Of a stretch of 64,000 bases of DNA, positions 56,246-64,000 are shown in pieces. The notes under the pieces are model-generated. The model searched no databases. It was not told where the DNA came from and was given only the letters and a program-made list of their open reading frames with translations. Source of the stretch: Aldrovandia affinis (lineage: Eukaryota; Chordata; Actinopteri; Notacanthiformes; Halosauridae); assembly GCA_029706075.1 (NCBI GenBank), contig JAINUG010000137.1:1247501-1311500 (forward strand), given 5' to 3'. Both the position numbers and the translations under genes were made by a program. Within the stretch, counting starts at the first letter, position 1. Each line of letters begins with the position of its first letter.

Positions 56246-56927
56246 AATGAAAATAATTTTAGTGGTGTTTTTTTCAGCTGCACATTTTACAAGATAGGTA
56301 AGGTCAATTAGAGTTTTTTTTCTTTTATATGCCACAGATGCCCATAACAAAATAGACTCGACACAGTGATTCATCTAGCGTTGCTTCACTTAATTCTGAT
56401 GGAAATAAGAAAAAAATCTGTTCTTCCAGTCAAATACCTACAGGCTGAGGATAATCTCTTGAGTGCCTCTTCTATACACAGAATTACTATATTATAATAT
56501 TTAACAACAATAAGCCTTATCGAAAGAGCCAGGTCATAAACAACTGTATTATGTGGTAGGGAGTAAACGGTTAATGCAGATCAACACACGCGGTGCCTTT
56601 TCAAAAACCGCTTTGAAGAACTTTGGAAAGGCCGCCAGTGATAATGAGAGTCTTATTTTAAGAGCATGAGGAACGCATGAATATTTAACAGCGCCACTTG
56701 CTAGTTGCTCATGAGCCACCTAAAATAACACATGATTAATTCACTGGCAGTGATATTGGGGGAAAGAGCGTTTGTCAGAAAGCACCATCAGTCCTATTTG
56801 GTTGGAGAGCAAGCACACATTGTGAGGATAATTTGGGTGGACTCTGGAACGTGTGCTGAAATATTTATCCCACACATGCTTGGAGATAATTCATTTGTTC
56901 CCTTTCTCTTGTCACCGCCACTCCACG

Positions 56928-56974
<47 letters not shown>
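56928..56974 (+). repeat. (TG)n microsatellite
   Basis: About 45 bp of TG repeats. Confidence 0.95.
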
Positions 56975-56977
<3 letters not shown>

Positions 56978-57829
56978 AGCCAGACCCGACAGGTAAGCGC
57001 GAGCGCTGGCAGACACCGTGAGGGAGGCTCTTTCGGCGGTGAACCGAAAAGGTAGTCCAGTACAAAGGGCAGTGAGTGGAGTCAGCGCTGACCTTCTGTG
57101 AACCGTGACCCTGATAACCCGTCTCCAGGGGCGACGGCGTTACCACCGCACGGAAGGGTCTGGATCCCCTCGAGGAGTTTCCACGCCAACTGTGTTTCAT
57201 TCTTCAGATATTCTATTAAGTCACATTCCATCACAGTCAGTGTTGGCTTTTTTCCACGCCAACCCGCCACTGTCCCCAAGTGACTTTGCTTCCTGCTCTG
57301 TGGCCACTCAGCTTTGGTCTTGATTTCTGTTTGCGTTGCTCAGCAGACCTCCTCCCAGTACCCGTGGGTAGACCCAGGGACCTGTCCCATCACTTCATTT
57401 CCATTTAGCCTGCCCCGAGGCGCTCGGCGGGTGACCTTTGACCTGGCAGCCGTGTCGAGGAGAGATACCTCCTAGATAGAGGACGGGAGTGCAATACTGT
57501 CCCTAGAGAGTACGACCTGTGGAAGAAGTCTGATGTGTGAAATGTGGGGCTGCCGGCCGCTGCTTCACTCTGCAACCCAGCGGGAGGGGTACGCTTCTAT
57601 GCAGCCGTGCGCAGACAGACTGCAACGCGCTCGAGCGGCCAGAGGAGTCGCTCTCGCGTGGATGAGACGAGTACATCCCTGCTGACCGAATCCCTCCCGC
57701 TCTGGGTGGTGCTACGTCTACGTCTGGTGCTAAACGTCTTCTCTGTGACATTGTTCTGGTAATTATTTTCATCCTGTTTATGTTCGATTCCTTCTATCCT
57801 GTTGTAAAATTATATTGTTTTGCAGACCA

Positions 57830-58069
57830 TGTTACGACCCCGATGTGTTTAGGGGTACTGGGGAGATCGTAACATAAAATAATATAAGGATCGGGTCATG
57901 AACGAAAATGAGGGTAAATAATAAAGCCAAGGCAAGAGGGGAAGGTGCAGTCGGTGTTTAATTACATATATATTAGTGACAATAGTGAGGCTATTTACAT
58001 ATATACAAAGGTCAATTACGAACACAAAGACACAAGGCCAAGGGACACGGATGTTGCCGGAACGTAACA
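57830..58069 (-). mobile_element. Solo LTR, Gypsy-like
   Basis: A 240-bp unit starts TGTTACGACCCC and ends CGTAACA, so it has the TG...CA ends of an LTR with a short inverted match (TGTTACG/CGTAACA). A 5-bp direct repeat GACCA flanks it at 57825-57829 and 58070-58074. No internal retroelement sequence is present, so it is a solo LTR left by recombination. Orientation is guessed from an AATTAAA and T-rich order on the minus strand. The intact flanking repeat suggests moderate to young age. Confidence 0.78.
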
Positions 58070-58123
58070 GACCATAAAAAAGCAATGTAATGATTAGGTC
58101 ATCTTCTAAGCTCAAACAAAGTA

Positions 58124-58410
58124 CAGTTAGCTGCCAAAATAAAGCAAACCATTGAGAGAATGAAGGGGTCTGGTGGCTTCCTTCATGGGGGTTATGGTGT
58201 GGGGTGCATTTTCCTATCGTGGTTTAGGTCCACTCAACCCCTTAGAGGGCAAGGTGAACGCCGATAAATACAAAGCCATTCTGAGTGATCACCTTCATCC
58301 TGTGGTGAAGAATGTCTATCCTGATCTTTCAGGATGACAATGCCCCATCCACAGGGCACGAGTGGTCACTGAATGGTTTGATGAGCATAACAAAAAGTTT
58401 GATACTGGTA
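58124..58410 (+). mobile_element. Tc1/mariner-like element, internally deleted copy 2
   Basis: A target TA at 58122-58123 precedes the terminal sequence AGCTGCCAAAATAAAGCAAA. After about 45 bp it enters mid-transposase: VMVWGAFSYRGLGPLNPLEG, then KYKAILSDHLHPVVKNVYPD, then, after a frame change, the DDNAP region that holds a catalytic Asp. The left junction is the same as in the 50236 copy. The 3' end is lost near 58410. Confidence 0.85.
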
Positions 58411-59388
58411 TGCTTTAGAATACAAACTGCACACCCAATATGGGTTCTTATGCACATTTCTAACTGAATTTAAGAACCCACTGTTTACCTGATCCACATG
58501 AACATGATACTTTCAATTAGAGTTGAGTTTACAACTCCCTCACTCACTATGTTGCTAGGCAACGGCAATATTGGGAGATTTTTCAGGAACTGTTAATGAC
58601 AAACAAATGCACATTTTTTAATGTGGAGTTGAAGTGTCATGAACCTTAAATCATAAAATCATAATCTCATTAACTGACAGTCTGTTTTACTGTAGTTTTT
58701 GAAAACCAGGTATTAATTCATCGTTATGTACCTACAATCATGTACAGCGAATCATAACAATTCTTATGGTGCGAATGTCAAGGAATATGACATTAAAATC
58801 AATGTCTTTGAACGATGGTTTCAGCCTAAAATGGAATTGAGAGCACAGATTTATGCTGGACACAGAGATATAAAAGAAATGTCAGAGATTTTTAGACCAT
58901 ACTGCATTGTGTATTGGGAAATTAAAAAACAGTTTGCAGTGGTCTGCTCACAAGATGCTTGACTTGAACTGAGAGAGTAATTTGGTAAGTTCACAGATTC
59001 ACATCTTGTATTCATGGCACCGGAGAAGAATACGCTCTGATTGAACCATTGCCGGTGAGGCCGATATACGGTAATTTAGTAAAAAGTGAAAAAATACTTT
59101 AGCACTGCTACTCCCAAAGGCTCAACCGTATTAACAAAGTTTATTAAACCATTAGAATAATATAAAAAGTGCTGTATCGTTTCAAGAACATTTTCCGTCA
59201 ACATTTGGCATTCAGCTCGACAGTATTGGCAATGTCTTCTTGCCTAATTAAGTTCCTAACAGATTTCAATAGAAAGCTTTAACGAGGAAGAACGTTGTCT
59301 GTAGGGAAACTGATTATTGTGTCGCTGCCTGTGTGGGCCACCACACACAACAACAGGGCTGTATTGGGCCACTGTGATGTCACAAGTA
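58411..59388. other. Unique non-coding DNA
   Basis: AT-rich, no gene or repeat recognised. A 78-codon frame at 58726-58962 is slightly protein-like (FERWFQPKMELRAQIYAG) but isolated, and I do not call it. Confidence 0.4.
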
Positions 59389-59396
59389 CCGGCACT

Positions 59397-59672
59397 CAGT
59401 GGCGTAGCGTGGGTTGCCAGCACCCGGTGCGAGCCACGTAAACGGCGCCCCATTTTCTGTCGGGGGGGTGCTACGCGGAAAAAAAAGCTGAGACCAGTTC
59501 GTTTATTTCGCGGACCGGGGGGGTGCTACGCGAAAAAATAATTGCGCCCCTCGGAACACCCTGCACGGGGGGTGCGCGAGGAAATAATTGCGCCCCTCGG
59601 AACCGGTCCGCGGTGCAAAAAAGGTTGCGCCTGGTGCGACCGCACCACTTGCATCCCCACGCTACGCCTCTG
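59397..59672 (+). mobile_element. hAT-type MITE with perfect 8-bp duplication
   Basis: The 276-bp element has ends CAGTGGCGTAGCGTGGG and (inverted) CAGAGGCGTAGCGTGGGG. It is flanked by CCGGCACT at 59389-59396 and 59673-59680. The interior shares GTTCGTTTATTTCGCGGACC, GGTGCTACGCG and TTGCGCCCCTCGGAA units with the 28908 element. It is the simpler of the two types, since its own ends enclose the shared interior. Confidence 0.93.
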
Positions 59673-59680
59673 CCGGCACT

Positions 59681-60344
59681 GTAGGTGTGACCTTGATTCC
59701 ACAAATGACATAACCGATGCACCCCCTCCTCATCTCTCTTAATGTAGTGGCAGATCCGTTTCTCAGGAAACATCTCTCTCTTGCATGGAAAACAGGTCGC
59801 TTCCGGAAAGTCTTTGCAACAGCACAGAAATGAATTAAGCCACGCAAGTGTGAATGAAGCTCGGAGCGTTTGGGGAAAGCGTGATAACATTACGCTCAAG
59901 GTCTGCACTCTCAACCGTCCTTTCTTTCTGGGCTTCTTCATCTTTTCTTTTTGATTTTCTGTTTTCAAGTCTTTGATGAACTCAAAGTTTTTCATACAAC
60001 CCCCCAAACACAAGAAGAGAACCTCTAAAGACTGAAAATAGCGTTGATATTTTCCATGACATGGGCTTTTCATAACTCTCGTTTGTTGTTTACCCAATTA
60101 AAATACTCGTGTGGATGGGGGAGAAGCTCTAAAGGGAAATAAAACTGTTTTGCCAGTTAATATTTCATCTTTGTTATTTAGTCAGGAAGACTCAAATGAA
60201 TTAGGTTATTTTGTTACCTTGAACACATTATTTTAGTTTTCTTACGAAAAACTATTTATTCAACTAGACAGCCATTTTTGGCTTTCCGTAATTAAACAGC
60301 AGTAATTTGTTGATCATTAGTTTATTTAGGACAGCATACATTTT
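59681..60344. other. Unique non-coding DNA
   Basis: A minus-strand open frame covers about 139 codons here and runs on into the MITE (208 codons in all, 60097 to 59471). It is Lys/Cys-rich without a recognisable domain. No gene called. Confidence 0.4.
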
Positions 60345-60490
60345 TATTACCCCTTTATATGGGTGAACATTTACTGCAGCTATTCAGATCCGGTACTTTA
60401 CTCTGTAGGGGACGACAGTGTCCCACACAGGAAGTGAGGTCACAGTCCTCTGGTTCCAAGCCCAGCTCCTTAACAACCCAGTGCAGCCCG
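60345..60490 (-). mobile_element. Very old SINE A-like copy
   Basis: Collinear with family A on the minus strand (plus strand ACAGTGTCCCACACAGGAAG, CCAAGCCCAGCTCCTTAACA, CCCAGTGCAGCC) at low identity. The tail stem-loop is gone. Confidence 0.5.
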
Positions 60491-60753
60491 TTCGCCTCGG
60501 TGCTCTCCGTCGAGCGATCTGCCTCCCTTGTCCTCCTCCCAGATGCCCCCAACAAAGCCGTAATGTATGAGATTTGTCAGTGTCAATGTTCCAGATAATC
60601 TCTCTCGCCCGCATCAGCTCTCCCATCTCACGTCCTCTCCCACCGCACCGAGACGCGCCAGGCTGATTTGATGAAATAATTAAAGCAAACGTCACGATTT
60701 TCTGACCCCAGGCACACAACGGACAGTGTTAATACAGTCGGGTCACGGTGGCG

Positions 60754-60784
60754 GAGGGTGGGGTGGGGTGGGGGGGAGGGTGGG
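60754..60784 (+). repeat. G-rich run, potential G-quadruplex
   Basis: At least five G tracts of three or more in 31 nt (GAGGGTGGGGTGGGG, then GGGGGGAGGGTGGG). Confidence 0.8.
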
Positions 60785-61206
60785 ATCTCATTTCAGCGTG
60801 AAGAGAGTTAGCATGTGAAAGGACACCAAAAATCATTAAGTAATATTCAGGTTCAACAACCCAGCTATCATCCACTCGGAGCTGTGACATCATAGTTATT
60901 GGTTTGCCCGGTGACGCTGATGCAGCAGCACGATTGGCTGTCTGAGCTGCGTGGCATGACAGGCTGGATGCTGACCTGCCGGGGCCATGCGGCTCCATGA
61001 ATCAGAGCACTGTTTATGGAGCAAAATGTCGAGGAAAACAGCAATTTAAAATCAATGTCTCTCAAAGACACTTTCAACCTCGAATAACATTTGTCCTTTC
61101 GGTGGACTGGAGAGTGTAGCGGTTATGTGGGGCAGGGAGATAAACTACATTGTGCGGCGACATCCCGCTATTTTATCCGGCAGATGAAATCCACCCATGT
61201 TGACCT

Positions 61207-61240
61207 GGGGGGTGGGGGGTGGGGGTGGGGGGGTGGGGGG
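61207..61240 (+). repeat. G-rich run, potential G-quadruplex
   Basis: Tracts of 5 to 7 G separated by single T over 34 nt. Confidence 0.85.
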
Positions 61241-62666
61241 TTGTAAATGGCATTACTTTACCTGGATTTTTAGAGATGGAAAGCTGGCGGCCCAAACTGC
61301 AGCCACGCTTAAATGACCTGAGAGCACAGCACTGGGTACAGGCGGCAATCTCGCCCCCGCTGGGTGTCCAGCTATTTCCCGTTGTTACGAAAATGTGTGA
61401 GGCAGGAGGATTTGTGTCGTAAACCGAACACAAATTGCTGCATTTACCAGAAAAAGCCCATGGTGGAAAGGTATGATGTAGGGGCTACCTTCAGGAACAT
61501 GTGACCTCATGTCTCAGTGAAGCGAGCAGGGCTTGCAGCTCCATCTTACAGCAGCAGATGAACAGTGAAAAGATTTTATTTTTTCACAGCATCTTAGGGT
61601 GTAGCTCTCTCCCTGAACATCTGACGTGATTTCTTCTCTCTGGTAAATCAGCTCTCAGAATATCATATTTTTAGCTTTTTATTATTACTGTCATATGTAA
61701 TAAAATAATAATAAGAAGAATAGATTATTATTATCATTATTATTATTATTATTTTTATTTTTTATACCCTCGAAAGGTGTAAGGTGTAAGGTGTTAGTTT
61801 GCCGGCTTGTAGAATACATTGATCACTGTCCTTCTTAAATGTATTGTTTTGAACGTATGTAGTCATTTGGTACATTTGATTTGAGAAATGTAGAAATTCT
61901 ACAGTACATTGTGATTGACAACTAAAGATTACGGTTGATTCCAGTGTTGGACATTCACAACCCTATCAGTAGATTTGGAGCTTACTATATATATATATAT
62001 ATATATTTATATATTTAAAAATCCCTGCTTCCTGCTGAGTGTTCCTCCATTCCTTCCCCTGAGTGCCTGCCTACCGTCACTCTCTCTGTCTGTGCCTCCA
62101 CCAGCTATCAGAGGATCTCTGCTGCCTAAGATTGCCCTACACTCCACTGTCTGTTAGTAGGACTGAGCCTTTTATTGTTATTGCAAGGACTTTTACTCCT
62201 GGAACATTTAAAATAAACTGTACAAATTCACCTTTTACATTTTAACTTCACATTTTATTATGTCCCTGTTATTATTATTACTACTGACGTTGTGTCGTGA
62301 TTTTAACAGGAAGGACTAAAATCTTTAAAATGTTTTTCTCAATTCTTTCAGGAAATACAATCACCCTTGCGTCTACATTTGCACGGACGTACTCTTTCAT
62401 GCATGTGCCAAACACCGTCTTGCATTCACACTCATGGAACAGTTTATCATTACATAAACGCATTTCATTGATTTCACACACTTTCAGATGCACATCGCAC
62501 TAAGACCAAGGCCATGGCTCCTCTGAACCACACAAACTCCGCTGCTGCATCCGTGACCAAATGCTGTAAAATACGTTCTTGACTCTTGATTATTTTGCTG
62601 CTGTTTTTGTCAGGAAATGTGCAATCCAACCCAAGTCCTGATATTCCTACTGCTAGTCTGATTATA

Positions 62667-64000
62667 AAGTGAAAAATGGTCTCAAATTTTTACATATGAA
62701 TGTTAGAAGTCTTCTCCCAAAAATCGATTTAATTCATGGTTGGCTAAAAACCCCATCTCTGATTCAGATATTGGCATTAATGGTTACAATGTCTTTAGAA
62801 CCGACCGCAAAGCCAATGGTGGTGGCATTGCAATTCAGGTAAAGGATAAGCTCTCTGTTCTAACCTCCGTAACTAGACCAATGCCATTTGAATTTCTGGC
62901 TCTGAATATTAATCCTGCCACTTCCTTGAGTCTCTTGCTGTAGATCTCCCTCTGCAACCTGTGATTCTCTGGGAAATATCTTTGAATTGTTTGCATAATA
63001 TGTAATACTGAATTTGTGCTCATGGGCAAGTTAAATCTAAACTGGCTAACCCCTAACTCGGACCAGAAAGCTCTGATACCATCTGAAACTCTTAAACACC
63101 TATGTTCGAATGGAATCTTTCCCAGCTCTTAAATTCTCCTACACGTCCTACTCTCAAACGCCCAGACTGCTCTGCACTCCTAGACTTGATTCTTACAAAC
63201 ACTCCGAATAAATACACTGGTGTCGGCGTCTTTTCTAATGATATTCAGTGATCAGTGTGCTATTGCGTGTCTTGCGAGAAGTGCCAGACTTCCAAACATT
63301 CAATCCTGACTCATAATAAAAAGAAACAATTAAAGAAATGGTTTGTTGAACAAGCTTTCCTTCCATGACATACATAACAGCGATATTGACTGAATTAATT
63401 TAATTCCTGACCTAGACATGACCTGGAACTATTTTCACTCTTTTTTTCTGTCTTTAATTGATAAGCACGTTCCTTTAAGGAAATGTAGGGTCAGAGGGAG
63501 AGACAATCCTTCGCTTTGCCCAGAGCTTTCAGCTCTCATTCATTAGTGTAACTTAGTATGGGCCAAGGCTACAGAGTCAAACCCTGCCTCATGCCTAAAG
63601 TCTAAAGTTTGAGATGCCTTCAGAATAAATGCAACTCTCTCTTTAGAAAATCTAAATCTGAGTTCTACCTTAAAGGGGACTCAGAAAATATGAACAATTT
63701 CTTCAGAATAATGGCATTCTTAGTTCCCCTCAGTCTGGGGTCCAGGCTGGTCATAGCACCACCGCTGCTGCTGCTCAGGTTTTTAATGACATGTCCAGGC
63801 TCTTGACAGCAAAAAACACAGTGCCGACTTATTTATTGACAGAAGCCTTTGACACAGTTGACCATTCTATTTTAGTAAATCGTCTGCTTAACATAGGCTT
63901 GAGCTCCAAGGCAGCTGGCTGGTTTAAAGAACTTGTGTCCAACAGATCTCAGACTCCCTTTGTTGATGGCTATGAGTCCTTTCCCATGTTGATCTCCCAT
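62667..64000 (+). mobile_element. Decayed LINE (L2/CR1 superfamily), running off the window
   Basis: ORF2 remnants run in order on the plus strand. An AP endonuclease N-terminal part reads NVRSLLPKIDLIH and DIGINGYNVFRTDRKANGGG, with a deletion between them. A GKLNLNWLTPNSDQ segment near 63027 has Lys where the family usually has Asp. Then come RPDCSALLDLILTNTPNKYT and SDQCAIAC at 63247-63270, where the usual catalytic SDH has Gln. After a linker the element jumps, by an internal deletion, to the reverse transcriptase palm (EAFDTVDHSILVNRLLNIGL), with a small frame break in motif A. Several stops separate the pieces. The rest lies beyond 64000. Confidence 0.85.

Larger units (their letters stand above)
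55834..57829. other. Unique non-coding DNA
   Basis: No gene recognised. It includes the empty-site repeat at 56151-56245 and a (TG)n at 56928-56974. Positions 56540-56760 are repeat-free and enhancer-like in composition. This is inference only. Confidence 0.4.
60491..62666. other. Unique DNA with two G-rich runs and AT repeats
   Basis: No gene recognised. It contains G-rich runs at 60754-60784 and 61207-61240, (TTA)n near 61720-61755 and (TA)n at 61984-62010. Sequence just before 62667 may be the 5' region of the following LINE. Confidence 0.45.

Noticed and set aside
59471-60097. 208-codon minus-strand frame
   Set aside because: A third of it lies in the hAT MITE, and the unique part has no recognisable domain or splice signals.

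Overview
The window looks like non-coding DNA from a ray-finned fish, probably a teleost. The reasons are the repeat content: a DANA/mermaid-like SINE, two tRNA-headed SINE families ending in the fish L2-type (UnaL2-like) 3' tail, CR1/L2-type LINE pieces, Tc1/mariner, hAT and PIF/Harbinger DNA elements, and long CA and GA microsatellites. An early-branching teleost is possible but is only my inference. I could not support any host protein-coding exon, true tRNA, rRNA or other host RNA gene. The longer open frames fall in microsatellites, mobile elements or unremarkable unique sequence. The window therefore reads as one intergenic or intronic block, with no operon or pathway logic to describe.

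Four SINE families recur, and I use working names. Family A has a GGCAGTGTAGTGTAATGG-type head and the L2-like tail. Family B has a head with box A TGGCTCAGTAGGTAGAGC and a related tail. Family C is DANA/mermaid-like. Family D ends in TAATTGGCTACCAAATTGGG and has several different heads; four of its copies lie between clear target-site duplications of 8 to 16 bp and a fifth between a 10-bp one.

Layout. 1-6.6 kb: SINEs A and C, an old CR1-type LINE end, a chimeric hAT element, then about 3 kb of unique DNA. 6.6-7.2 kb: a 620-nt almost pure purine tract. 7.9-9.5 kb: a cluster of MITEs and SINEs, including a palindromic hAT MITE with perfect 8-bp duplications. 11.4-20.4 kb: SINEs, two minisatellites, the first copy of a roughly 1-kb unclassified repeat with a SINE D inserted in it, and a SINE B whose box A region is amplified into eleven 29-bp units. 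21-29 kb: SINEs A and D, a young 5'-truncated LINE with a 12-bp duplication, a CA microsatellite, a Tc1-like piece, a CR1-type LINE and a chimeric hAT MITE. 30.7-35.8 kb: the second copy of the 1-kb repeat and many SINE D insertions. 36-49 kb: mostly unique, with a 62-bp minisatellite at 39.6 kb. 49-60 kb: SINEs, two Tc1-like copies sharing an internal deletion, a PIF/Harbinger element carrying two minisatellites (with its probable empty paralogous site 1.9 kb away), a solo LTR and another hAT MITE. 60-64 kb: G-rich unique DNA and a decayed L2/CR1-superfamily LINE running off the right edge.

The best leads are structural: the chimeric hAT family, the tandem box A array, the Harbinger element with its empty site, and the modular SINE D family. 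I found nothing that looks like a new gene system. Family names are from memory of repeat consensus sequences and were not checked against a database.
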